DNA of 64,000 nt, from positions 124,001-188,000 of the forward strand of contig CANLBM010000001.1 of the NCBI GenBank assembly GCA_947488845.1, given 5' to 3'. The stretch comes from an uncultured Sphingomonadaceae bacterium. GTDB lineage: Bacteria; Pseudomonadota; Alphaproteobacteria; Sphingomonadales; Sphingomonadaceae. Position numbers and translations under genes: made by a program. Under the pieces are notes generated by a model, which worked only from the letters and a program-made list of their open reading frames with translations, searched no databases and was not told the origin of the DNA. The number at the start of each line of letters is the position of its first letter. Within the stretch, counting starts at the first letter, position 1. Positions 17,649-25,738 of this stretch are shown piece after piece.

Positions 17649-17818
17649 GTATTTTTCTCCAAATATGGGACCGCTGTCGCGGATCTCTCAAAAGCACCTG
17701 ATGTGTATTTGGGGATGGTCTAGCCAAAGCGAAGCGGAAACGCAAAAAAGGTTTCTGTGGAAATCATTTTTTAGACGAACGACTATTAGCCATCGATGAA
17801 CCGCATCCAGAAAGACCG

Positions 17819-18667
17819 TTATGATGGTCTTTCGGCGAGCAGGGCCCGCACCAGTGGCTGCAGATTCTCGTCATAGCGGGCCAGCAGGACATGTTCTTCG
17901 GCCGTCTCGAAATGGCTGACCAGCTGGCGGCCGTTCCACCAGTGCAGGGCAATGGCCGGTGCATCGGCGACGATCATGTTGCGGCCGTCGGGATTTTCCG
18001 GATCAATCGGATCCAAATCCAGTGCTACCTGTGGTGCCGTCGAAGCGCAAATCGCCAGACTGATATCCTGCCACCAGGTTGAAATATTGCGATGCAAATG
18101 CCCGGTGATCATGCCCTTGACGTTATCATGGCCTGCAACCGTTTCGGCCAGGCGCGCAACCCATGGCTCGTCCGGATGGGTGTCCATCCAGTCGATGCCG
18201 CTTTCTATCGGCGGATGATGGAGGATCAGGATGGTCGGCTTGTCGCTATTTTCCGCAAGCCTGTCAGCCAGCCATTTTGCGCGGACCTCGCAGAACGCAC
18301 CCCCGTGCCTGCCTTCCTCGAGCGTATCGAGAAACAGCAGCCGGAGTTCCGGTGTGTCGACCTCATATTGGACAAAGCCGCCGACGGTCGGAACCTCCGG
18401 AAACTGCTTGCGGAACGGTGCCCGCAGATCGTGATTGCCGAGACACATGTGGACCGGAAAAGGCACGGCGGCCAACGCGGTTTCGAGCCGCCGGTAGCTT
18501 TCCTGATCACCGCGATCAACCAGATCGCCGGTGGCCAGCAACAGGTCGGGCTGTGGGCTCATATCGCAAATGGTCCTGATCGCCTGATCGAGCCGCTTGC
18601 GGTTGAATTCCGCCGGATTATCAGGGTCGAAACCGAGATGAATATCCGTGATCTGCGCCATCAACAT
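17819..18667 (-). CDS. Calcineurin-like metallophosphoesterase, CpdA-like (class III cyclic-nucleotide phosphodiesterase)
   Basis: The five metal/phosphate motifs occur in order: ITDIHLG (6-12), GDLVDRG, GNHD, HHPP and GHLHR. This arrangement and the 282-residue length match CpdA and the related class III cAMP phosphodiesterases; some relatives act on other phosphodiesters, so cAMP hydrolysis is likely but not shown. Start ATG 18667 has GGAGG 7 bp upstream. It is the last gene of the minus-strand group, 27 bp behind the FHA/decahaem cytochrome gene, so it is probably co-transcribed with a protein that carries two cyclic-nucleotide-binding domains. Confidence 0.85.
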   Translation of the reverse strand: MLMAQITDIHLGFDPDNPAEFNRKRLDQAIRTICDMSPQPDLLLATGDLVDRGDQESYRRLETALAAVPFPVHMCLGNHDLRAPFRKQFPEVPTVGGFVQYEVDTPELRLLFLDTLEEGRHGGAFCEVRAKWLADRLAENSDKPTILILHHPPIESGIDWMDTHPDEPWVARLAETVAGHDNVKGMITGHLHRNISTWWQDISLAICASTAPQVALDLDPIDPENPDGRNMIVADAPAIALHWWNGRQLVSHFETAEEHVLLARYDENLQPLVRALLAERPS

Positions 18668-18694
18668 GAACGCCCTCCCCCTTTTTCCTCTGCC

Positions 18695-20500
18695 CTAGTC
18701 CCGGGCAATCTGTCTCTCCGCCTTGGTCTGTTTGTCTTTCTGTTGTTCCTTGATCAGCCAGGGCGCGCCATCGTCGGCGTGATAGTCGTGGCACATCGCG
18801 CAGGTCGAAGGCACGTCGGACGCTTTCTGGAATTCGCCGCCATGACATTCACGGCAGGTCTTGATGCCCGGTAGCAGCAGATCGGTCGCTTGCTTGGACG
18901 TCGGCGCATTGTGACAGCTCTCGCATGTCTCCTCGATATGGGCGTCGTGACTGAACCAGCCATTGTGCATATAGCGATCGGTTTGCGTCACCGGCTTGAT
19001 GCCGTAATCGACCCGGCCGCGCGCTGTTGGCGGGGTAATACCGTGACAATCGAAACAGGCGCCGCCGCGCGAGAACACCTGACTGATCGCCAGATTGGCG
19101 CGGCTCGGACGGAACTGGACGGCGCGGGCATAGTCGCTGGCAACGCGGATTTCGTTGCTGGCTCCGGGACGGCGGCGTTTCATCCCGCCAAGATTGATCG
19201 GACGGGTCGGACGGGTGGAGCGATAATAAGCCTGAAGGTCAGCCTGCACCATGGCCGGCTCACCGTGGCGCAAGGTCCGCACCGTGCCGCCGATTTCGTC
19301 AAAGGCGAGGCTGTGGCACATGCTGCAGTCTTCCTTCATGTCGACGGGTTCGAAGCGCACGCCCTTGGGATCGGCTGTGTGGCAGTCCTTGCAGACGAGC
19401 GAGGAGCCAAATCCATAATCTTTCGACAGTCTCCGTCCCATTTGCGCGACGCCGCCGGTTTTCGACAGATGCACGTCATGCGGAAATTTGAGGCCATTAT
19501 TGTCGGTCGGCTTGCTGTCGAGCGAAACTCGCTTGCGCAGCGGATCCCTGCCGCCCGGCGTCACCAGTACGGCAGGCCGGAACTGCGGATGTTCGATGCC
19601 GAAATCCGACGCATTTTCCAGTTTTGTGTCGGTCAAACGCTCATCCATCCCGCTGTGGCAATCCGCGCAGAATTTTTGCGCAGTCGGTTCCATAGCACCG
19701 CTGCCCTCATGCTCGCTGTGACATTCGACACACCTGCCCGGTGGTTTGTTAAACGCAGACGCAAAAGCTGCTCCGATTTTCCCGAAACCCTCCGGTTCCC
19801 CGCGCGCGGTCAGCAGACGGGGCTTGGCGGCATGGTCGTGCGCATCTTCCTGATGACAGGTGAGGCAAGTCTCGTCCTTGACCGTGACAAAGGCATCGAC
19901 ATGGCAGGCCTGACAGTCTTTCTCGAGCGCATGATGGGCGCTGCTCAGCGCGCCGGACGACCACATGCTATCGGCGTGAAACCGGTCGGGCCGTTCCTCG
20001 ACCCCGCGCCATGTCGACCATGTGTAGATTGGCCAGATCAGGAATGCGGCCAGCACCAGCGCGATGAAACCCCAGGCGGTGAGCCGCTTGCTCGGCAGCA
20101 GGTCCTTGAGCGTATAGAGAGTCTTTTCGTTGCGCGTTTCGGCGGAATCGGACAAGGCCTCGATACGCTTGACCGTCAGGACAATATCGTCGCCCTCCTG
20201 GCTAACGACAATGACATGGCCGCCAAAGCCGAGCTCGGCACCGGCGGACGGATCGATGGTGACTGAAATCCGGTGTTTGCCGTCGAGCGTGAAATTCTGG
20301 CCCGAAGTGCTTTCGACGATGATCTGCCCGTCGTCGCGCTTGCGGATAACAGCATGATCCGGATTGACCGCAAGGTCTGGCAAATGGATCGCGTTTGTTG
20401 TACTGCGGCCAATGCCGATCTCATCCGCCGGAAACGGATTGGACCGGATGATTTCCCGGCCATCTGCGGTGGTCGCGATCTGGCGAACAATGAAGGTCAT
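18695..20500 (-). CDS. FHA-domain / single-TM / decahaem cytochrome c fusion protein
   Basis: A 601-residue protein in three parts. Residues 1-110 form an FHA domain (IGIGRSTTNAIHLPD, then VNPDHAVI), the fold that binds phospho-Thr peptides, with the usual Ser of the SxxH motif replaced by Asn. A single membrane segment spans about 141-162. The rest contains ten CXXCH haem-c sites at Cys 196, 212, 257, 278, 370, 392, 482, 526, 549 and 567. Haem attachment requires the C-terminal part to be periplasmic, so the FHA domain should be cytosolic and the segment acts as signal-anchor. It lies 15 bp after the cytochrome b gene. I know no characterised protein with this architecture. Confidence 0.85.
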   Translation of the reverse strand: MTFIVRQIATTADGREIIRSNPFPADEIGIGRSTTNAIHLPDLAVNPDHAVIRKRDDGQIIVESTSGQNFTLDGKHRISVTIDPSAGAELGFGGHVIVVSQEGDDIVLTVKRIEALSDSAETRNEKTLYTLKDLLPSKRLTAWGFIALVLAAFLIWPIYTWSTWRGVEERPDRFHADSMWSSGALSSAHHALEKDCQACHVDAFVTVKDETCLTCHQEDAHDHAAKPRLLTARGEPEGFGKIGAAFASAFNKPPGRCVECHSEHEGSGAMEPTAQKFCADCHSGMDERLTDTKLENASDFGIEHPQFRPAVLVTPGGRDPLRKRVSLDSKPTDNNGLKFPHDVHLSKTGGVAQMGRRLSKDYGFGSSLVCKDCHTADPKGVRFEPVDMKEDCSMCHSLAFDEIGGTVRTLRHGEPAMVQADLQAYYRSTRPTRPINLGGMKRRRPGASNEIRVASDYARAVQFRPSRANLAISQVFSRGGACFDCHGITPPTARGRVDYGIKPVTQTDRYMHNGWFSHDAHIEETCESCHNAPTSKQATDLLLPGIKTCRECHGGEFQKASDVPSTCAMCHDYHADDGAPWLIKEQQKDKQTKAERQIARD

Positions 20501-20515
20501 ATCCGGATCTCCATC

Positions 20516-21397
20516 CTACCAGTAAAAAAAGACGCTGATGATATGCGCGGTGAGCGAAGCGATCAGCGCGAAGGTCATCGGGACGTGGACGAACAGCCAG
20601 ACCTGCAGCATCGCCTTGAGCTTCAGATGGCGGCGGACGCGGGCAAGCGTGGCTTCCTTTTTCTCGAGCAGCGCATCGACCTTGTCGAGCGGATCATCGC
20701 CGCCCATTTTCGGTTGATAGGCCCGCTCGCGGCGCAGATCAGCCTGCGCCTGCCGGGTCGCGCAATCGGGATATTTGCCGGAAATCCGCCGGAAAAACCC
20801 TCCGCCGAACGGGTCCTGTTCGAGCGACTGCAGCACCAGGGCGGCATGTTCGCCCGATAGAGGCTGTGCCGCCTCGTGCAGCTGCCGATCAAGCGAGCGG
20901 AGATTTTCGAGCATTTCCGTCTCGGTCATCTCGTTGCGATTGTCGGACAGCGCTTTCGGGATGGTGGCGTAAAAATAGATACCGACGATGCCGGAAATGA
21001 TGACGATCATCATGAAGACATAGGCGGCAGTGTGGATGTTCCAGCCGAGCTGGAAACCCGTATGCAGCGTGCCGATCACGATCAGGCTGAGCCCGAGATA
21101 GATATGCGCCGATGTCCAGGCCTTGAGCGACCATTGGCCCGGTGTCATCGCGCGCTTGCGCACCCCCAGCATGGTCAGCCACAGGATCAGCAGCGCGCCG
21201 ATCGTGCCGAGCGTATAGCCATACCAGCTGCCGCCATTGTGCCGCGGCGACACGTCGATGAACAGATAGCTGACGATGCAGATCAGCATGATCGCCGACG
21301 AAATCTTCAGCCAGCGGAAACCGGCGTGCTTGAGGAAGCCGTCGTGCATGGCGACCTTCTTGCGCCCGGCCTGTCCGGTGATGGCGGTGCTGGCCAT
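20516..21397 (-). CDS. Membrane dihaem cytochrome b
   Basis: A 293-residue inner-membrane protein with about five helices (near 29-49, 61-79, 97-115, 123-145 and 265-289). Two HX13H motifs are visible: His98/His112 in helix 3 and His271/His285 in the last helix. That spacing is the classic pattern for two b haems stacked between two helices, as in ferric reductases and cytochrome bc1, so a dihaem membrane conduit is likely. A cytosolic, charged segment (about 150-260) lies between helices 4 and 5. It sits between the FAD/Fe-S protein and the decahaem protein, as expected for the membrane step. The exact family is not recognised. Confidence 0.8.
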   Translation of the reverse strand: MASTAITGQAGRKKVAMHDGFLKHAGFRWLKISSAIMLICIVSYLFIDVSPRHNGGSWYGYTLGTIGALLILWLTMLGVRKRAMTPGQWSLKAWTSAHIYLGLSLIVIGTLHTGFQLGWNIHTAAYVFMMIVIISGIVGIYFYATIPKALSDNRNEMTETEMLENLRSLDRQLHEAAQPLSGEHAALVLQSLEQDPFGGGFFRRISGKYPDCATRQAQADLRRERAYQPKMGGDDPLDKVDALLEKKEATLARVRRHLKLKAMLQVWLFVHVPMTFALIASLTAHIISVFFYW

Positions 21398-21440
21398 TAT
21401 AGGGTTCCCCCGTTGGCGGCAGGTTCGGTGGCCAGTTTTG

Positions 21441-21509
21441 CCGTTCGTGCTGAGCTTGTCGAAGCACCGCGTCTTGTCATCTGTCCTTCGACAAGCTCAG
21501 GACCAACGG
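21441..21509. repeat. 24-bp inverted-repeat element, copy C
   Basis: Arms at 21441-21464 (CCGTTCGTGCTGAGCTTGTC then GAAG) and 21486-21509 are inverted, with a 21-bp spacer. Arm order matches copy A. It lies in the 133-bp gap between the FAD/Fe-S gene and the cytochrome b gene, so it would form a hairpin inside their shared transcript. Confidence 0.75.
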
Positions 21510-21530
21510 GGAATAGCCAAAACAACAATC

Positions 21531-24032
21531 TCACACCTCCTCTCCTTCGAGTTTGGAGACGGTCAGGAATTCTTCCGGCGCCACGCGGATGGCCGCACCG
21601 GTCGGACAGGCCCGGACGCAGGCGGGGCCGCCCTTGATCCCGGCGCACATGTCGCATTTGATCGCTTTCTTGGGCTTTTCGACCGCAGGATCGCTGTGCT
21701 CGGCGGACCATTGCCTGTCGGGTTCGCCGGGCCCCGGACCGAAGCCGAACAGCAACCAGTTCAATATGCCGGGCTTCTTCGGCGGAACCTTGTCCATCCG
21801 GATCACGCCATAAGGGCAATAGCGCTGGCAATTTCCGCAGCCGATACATGTGTCGTCGATGAACACCTCGCCATCCGGCCCCCGATGGATGGCGTCCGGC
21901 GGACAGTCGGACATGCAGTGCGGATGCTCGCAATGCCGGCAGCTGGTCGGGACGTGGAGATGCGCATAGGTGCGCCCCGCCTCACGGTCGAGACGCGACA
22001 GGCCTTCATGGCTGTCGGCGCAGGCCTTCTCGCAATTGTCGCAGCCGACGCAGAGATTCTCGTCGATCAGCAGCACGTCGGTGGCTTCGCCGATACCATT
22101 GTCGACGAGGAAATTGGCGATCCCCGAATACATGTCGACGACACCCGAAAAACTGTCCTTCTTCGCTTCGACAAAGGCGTTGATATCCTGCCGCGCGGCC
22201 ATTTCCTTCTTCGCCTTGCGCATCAGGTCTGGGTGAGAATCGAGGACTTTCTTGAACGCATCGCCGTTGATCTTGATCACTTCGGACTTGATCGCGGCCT
22301 TGACCGTCGCGGTACGATAGCCACCGGCGATCAGCGTCATTTCCCCGACATAGGAACCGGCGGGCAGATAGGACAGGAAGACAGGCTTGCCGCCAATCTG
22401 CTTCTCGACCACCATCGAACCGACGCGAATGACGTAAATATCGTTGCCGTCTCCGCCTTCCTCGATGATCGCCTCGCCGGCGCGGACGTTGACGATCTCG
22501 CTGGATTCGACGACTTCGGCAATATCTTCCTTGGTCAGGCCCGATCCGAACATCTGCAGCAACTGACGTTCGGTGGAAATCCGGGTGATGGCGCGTTTTG
22601 CAGCGGGCACCGAGGCCTGCAATTTGAGCGCCGCTGTGCGCGAGATCTCGACCACGACGACATCTTCGGCAGCCTTGATCGTCGCACCACGGCGACGGCC
22701 GGAAATCAGACCGACTTCGCCGAAGATCGAACCCTGTTCGATCGGCACGGTGACCAAAGGATCGTCGGGGTTTATCTCCACCGCGACCGAACCCTCGGCT
22801 ATGGCAAAGAGCGAGCTTCCCGGATCGTTTTTCTCGAAAATCACCTCGTCGCGGCGATAGCTTTGCGGTTCGCTGTCGAGCATGAATTCGCGCATCTGCA
22901 GAGGTGACAGGTCGTTGAGAATGCTGACATTGGAGCGGAAAAATTCCAGCCATTCGTCGACCGAGCGGCGTTTTGGCAGACTGGCAAATTTGGCCTCGAG
23001 TATCGGTTCGTCGGCGGGTTTCAGATCGGTGTTGCCGTTGATGAACTCGATAACATCATAGCCCTGGTTCATGCAGTGCTTGATCAGCGGATAGCCGGCG
23101 AGCGCGCCGATGACATAGATGCCCTTCTTGGTGCTTTCGAAGGCCGGCGACAATTTCGGATAGGCCTCGCGGTCCTCGCTGGTAAATTCGATGCCGCATT
23201 GCTCGACAAATTTGCGCGGCGGCGCGCTGCCCATGCGCGCGATGATCCGGTCGCACTTGATCGTCTCTTGCCCGTCGCGGGTTTCCAGAACCAGCTCGCC
23301 GTCCTTGACCTCGGCCGGCGTGGTCTCGTTGCGGATCATCACCTTGCCCTGCTCGCCCGCTTCCATCAGCAGCTTCACATTGGCTTTCTTGGCGCGGGCA
23401 AATTCCGCCGAGCGGTTGAGGATGGTGACGACATTATTCTGCGCCGTATCGGCGGCGAGACCGAGCGCATTTTCGATACCCGCGTCGCCCGACCCGATCA
23501 CCGTGATATGCTCGTCATAATATTCGCCGGGATCGTCGAGCTGATATTGCACCAGCTTGTTGTCACCGCCGGGGCAGCGCATCAGATTGGGATTGCCCTG
23601 AGTACCGATCGCCATGACGATCGTTTCGGCCTGCACCGTATCGCCGTTTTTGAGGCTGATGGTGAAACTGCCTTCGTCACCCTCGATCTTCACCGGTTCG
23701 GCATTATACATGACATTGACGCCGCGCTCGGCGGTCTGCTCGTCCCACGTGCCGAGTATCGCCTCGCGCTTGCCCGCGTCGAAATCCATGTCCGAGCGCA
23801 ACACCAGCTGGCTCGGCGTCGCCATGACATGCTTGCCCTTCTGATATTTGTAGATGGTATCGGAAAGATGGTCGGTCTTCTCGAGCAGCACATGTTTCAG
23901 TTTCAGCTGCGCAGCACGCCCAGCGGCGCTCATGCCGGCTGGTCCGGACCCAATTATGACTACTCGAAACTTGTCCGACACGCGCTTGCTTCCCCCCAAT
24001 AATTCTCCAACCGACGTACCCTCATACGTCAT
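21531..24032 (-). CDS. FAD/NAD(P) oxidoreductase fused to two cNMP-binding domains and a four-cluster ferredoxin
   Basis: An 833-residue cytosolic fusion. (1) Residues 20-335: two-dinucleotide-binding flavoprotein (IIGSGPAGMSAAG at 26-38; second site ITVIGSGDAG at 176-185), without the CXXC of thioredoxin reductase. (2) Residues 374-490 and 500-612: two cyclic-nucleotide-binding domains, each keeping phosphate-cassette Glu and Arg (E439/R448; E564/R573). (3) Residues 655-815: DmsB-like ferredoxin with Cys 661/664/667/671, 698/701/706/710, 729/732/735/739 and 793/796/805/809, enough for four [4Fe-4S] clusters. Predicted to pass NAD(P)H electrons to the adjacent cytochrome b. ATG 24032 is preferred; a TTG at 24104 would add 24 non-conserved residues. 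I know of no characterised homologue with this full architecture. Confidence 0.85.
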   Translation of the reverse strand: MTYEGTSVGELLGGSKRVSDKFRVVIIGSGPAGMSAAGRAAQLKLKHVLLEKTDHLSDTIYKYQKGKHVMATPSQLVLRSDMDFDAGKREAILGTWDEQTAERGVNVMYNAEPVKIEGDEGSFTISLKNGDTVQAETIVMAIGTQGNPNLMRCPGGDNKLVQYQLDDPGEYYDEHITVIGSGDAGIENALGLAADTAQNNVVTILNRSAEFARAKKANVKLLMEAGEQGKVMIRNETTPAEVKDGELVLETRDGQETIKCDRIIARMGSAPPRKFVEQCGIEFTSEDREAYPKLSPAFESTKKGIYVIGALAGYPLIKHCMNQGYDVIEFINGNTDLKPADEPILEAKFASLPKRRSVDEWLEFFRSNVSILNDLSPLQMREFMLDSEPQSYRRDEVIFEKNDPGSSLFAIAEGSVAVEINPDDPLVTVPIEQGSIFGEVGLISGRRRGATIKAAEDVVVVEISRTAALKLQASVPAAKRAITRISTERQLLQMFGSGLTKEDIAEVVESSEIVNVRAGEAIIEEGGDGNDIYVIRVGSMVVEKQIGGKPVFLSYLPAGSYVGEMTLIAGGYRTATVKAAIKSEVIKINGDAFKKVLDSHPDLMRKAKKEMAARQDINAFVEAKKDSFSGVVDMYSGIANFLVDNGIGEATDVLLIDENLCVGCDNCEKACADSHEGLSRLDREAGRTYAHLHVPTSCRHCEHPHCMSDCPPDAIHRGPDGEVFIDDTCIGCGNCQRYCPYGVIRMDKVPPKKPGILNWLLFGFGPGPGEPDRQWSAEHSDPAVEKPKKAIKCDMCAGIKGGPACVRACPTGAAIRVAPEEFLTVSKLEGEEV

Positions 24033-24121
24033 GTCGTCCCGGTCCAGTTCACTGTCCGGTTGTAGCGCGACCCAAAAGATTGAACTTTGGCAGTATCTTA
24101 CCAAAAAGCCTCTTCATTGCC

Positions 24122-24137
24122 AGTGCAAAATATCACA
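24122..24137. promoter_or_regulatory. Candidate CRP-family site in the divergent promoter
   Basis: AGTGC-N6-TCACA matches the CRP consensus TGTGA-N6-TCACA at 8 of 10 positions, with the right half perfect. It lies in the 189-bp gap between the flavoprotein/cNMP gene and the CcmI-like gene. A match this good has a modest chance of arising randomly in the gap, so this is suggestive only. Confidence 0.3.
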
Positions 24138-24221
24138 GCCATCTCCGCGCTTGTCAGGCAGCCGATGGCTCCGTATCTCTGCGCGACAATATCACGACAT
24201 AAAACAGCTTGAGGATTGACC

Positions 24222-25178
24222 ATGGCGAAACCAGCATTTTCGATGAATATCAGCCGCATCGCCCTGATAATAGCGGCTCTGCTGGCACTGGGTACCGTCG
24301 CGGTGCAGGTCTACCGCAACATGAACGACGACTCTGGCGCAAGCTCGTCTGTCGCCGCTGCCGAAGCAGAAACAGCGCCAAGCGTCGACGAGGTCATCGC
24401 CGGCCTGGAAAAGAAACTGCAGGAAAATCCTGACGATGCGGAAAGCTGGCGGATGCTGGGCTGGAGCTATTTCGAAACGCAAAAATTTGCGGAATCGGCG
24501 ACCGCTATGAAACGCGCGACCACGCTTGATCCCGACAATCCGGAATATTGGTCGATGCTGGGCGAAGCCCTGGTCATGACAAGCGATGGCCAGCAGGTCC
24601 CGCCTGACGCCGCCGAAGCCTTCCGCAATGCATTGAAGCATGACCCGAAAGACCCGCGCGCGCGCTATTTTCTCGCGGTGCAGAAAGATATCGCCGGAGA
24701 CCATAAGGGTGCGATTGACGACTGGTTTGCGCTGCTCGCCGACACGCCGTCCGACGCGCCTTACGCCACCGATATCCGTCGCGTGATCGGACAGGTCGCG
24801 GAAAATGAAGGCATTGATGTCGCCGTCCGCCTCGCCAAGGCCGCACCGGCTGCGCCAACCGGCGGCATCTCCACCGACGGCCCGGCGGTCGCCACCGCGG
24901 CTATCCCCGGACCCAGCCGCGAGCAAATGAAGGAAGCGGCTGCCCTGCCCCCCGGCCAGCAGGAAGCGATGATCGCCAATATGGTCGACGGCCTCGACAA
25001 GCGGCTGCAAGCCAATCCCAAGGATGCCAATGGCTGGATCATGCTGATCCGCAGCCGCATGCAACTGGGCCAGACGGTACAGGCGAGACAGGCGCTGGAC
25101 CGCGGGCTGAAGGCGTTTAAAAATGACGGAGCGGAAGCGAAAAGGATCAGGGAAGCGGCAGCGGCACTCGGGGTTTAG
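24222..25178 (+). CDS. TPR protein, CcmI/CycH-like c-type cytochrome biogenesis factor
   Basis: A 319-residue protein with an N-terminal signal-anchor (about residues 9-27), then TPR repeats (NPDDAESWRMLGWSYFETQKFAESATAMKRA is split here: DDAESWRMLGWSYF and ESATAMKRATTLDPDNPEYW), an Ala/Pro-rich linker and a further TPR pair near the C-terminus. This matches the periplasmic part of CcmI/CycH, which presents apocytochrome c for haem ligation. It lacks the N-terminal CcmI membrane domain of two helices. Start ATG 24222 follows GAGG at 7 bp. It diverges from the multihaem system, consistent with serving its ten haem-c sites, which is inference. Confidence 0.78.
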   Translation: MAKPAFSMNISRIALIIAALLALGTVAVQVYRNMNDDSGASSSVAAAEAETAPSVDEVIAGLEKKLQENPDDAESWRMLGWSYFETQKFAESATAMKRATTLDPDNPEYWSMLGEALVMTSDGQQVPPDAAEAFRNALKHDPKDPRARYFLAVQKDIAGDHKGAIDDWFALLADTPSDAPYATDIRRVIGQVAENEGIDVAVRLAKAAPAAPTGGISTDGPAVATAAIPGPSREQMKEAAALPPGQQEAMIANMVDGLDKRLQANPKDANGWIMLIRSRMQLGQTVQARQALDRGLKAFKNDGAEAKRIREAAAALGV

Positions 25179-25193
25179 CGCAGAGACAGACGA

Positions 25194-25427
25194 CTATCGA
25201 ACCTCCGGTGATCGGCCAATGCCGCTACGGGAAGCCGCCGGTCCTGGGGTCGCGGCAGCCAAGCCGGCCTTGTCGCCATCATCGCGAGAATCTGACAGCT
25301 GCAGCGCCTCTATGGCCTCGGCTATTCGCAGCGCCGCGATCATCTCTCCGGCCTCGTCCAGCCGACGGAGCATCAGACTTAGCGCGTCAACCATGTCGGA
25401 TATCTCGTCTCTCTGGTCGACCCGCAT
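25194..25427 (-). CDS. Small helical protein of unknown function
   Basis: A 77-residue frame starting at ATG 25427 behind AGAGAGAG. The first 45 residues form a probable amphipathic helix pair (DMVDALSLMLRRL, EMIAALRIAEAIEAL). The remainder is Ala/Gly/Pro/Ser-rich and likely disordered. The first half is protein-like; the frame fills an otherwise empty convergent gap behind the CcmI-like gene. I recognise no family. It could be a chance frame. Confidence 0.45.
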   Translation of the reverse strand: MRVDQRDEISDMVDALSLMLRRLDEAGEMIAALRIAEAIEALQLSDSRDDGDKAGLAAATPGPAASRSGIGRSPEVR

Positions 25428-25687
25428 AAACTCTCTCTAGCCCAAATAGTTCTGGAAATTTGCTTTATATTCAAATGGAAAAGCCAATCCGAACGTTGTT
25501 TTGAATCGGCAGCCTGTTAAGCCAACAGCAGAATCGCGGCAAGGTCCGTTCCGACCCAGAATACACGATTTTACGCGTGACGCCTTTCTGTTGCAGCAGC
25601 TATGCTATATCGACTGGCCCGAATGACGCGATTAATGCGTTCACGCTCTACCCCCGAGCATTGGTATTTGGTAACGAAGTGACAGAT

Positions 25688-25738
25688 ATGAAATCGATTA
25701 TGACCATCATAAAACCAGCGGCCGGTGAAGCCCCTTGA
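25688..25738 (+). CDS. Possible 16-codon leader peptide before the wHTH regulator
   Basis: ATG 25688 opens MKSIMTIIKPAAGEAP and ends at TGA 25736-25738. The TGA overlaps the TTG start of the next gene (TTGA, 25735-25738). GAAGTGA lies 6 bp before the ATG. The arrangement would couple translation of the regulator to the leader. No repeated codons suggest attenuation. Confidence 0.3.
   Translation: MKSIMTIIKPAAGEAP

Noticed and set aside
17810..17833. Perfect 8-bp hairpin (GAAAGACC/GGTCTTTC) across the CpdA-like stop codon
   Set aside because: No T-run follows on the minus strand and half of it lies inside the gene, so a terminator call is weak.
18890..20266. Plus-strand frame of 458 codons opposite the decahaem cytochrome gene
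   Set aside because: Shadow; the minus strand has ten CXXCH motifs and an FHA domain.
21276..22907. Long plus-strand frame (543 codons) opposite the flavoprotein/Fe-S gene
   Set aside because: Shadow frame; the minus strand holds 16 ordered cysteines and two cNMP cassettes.
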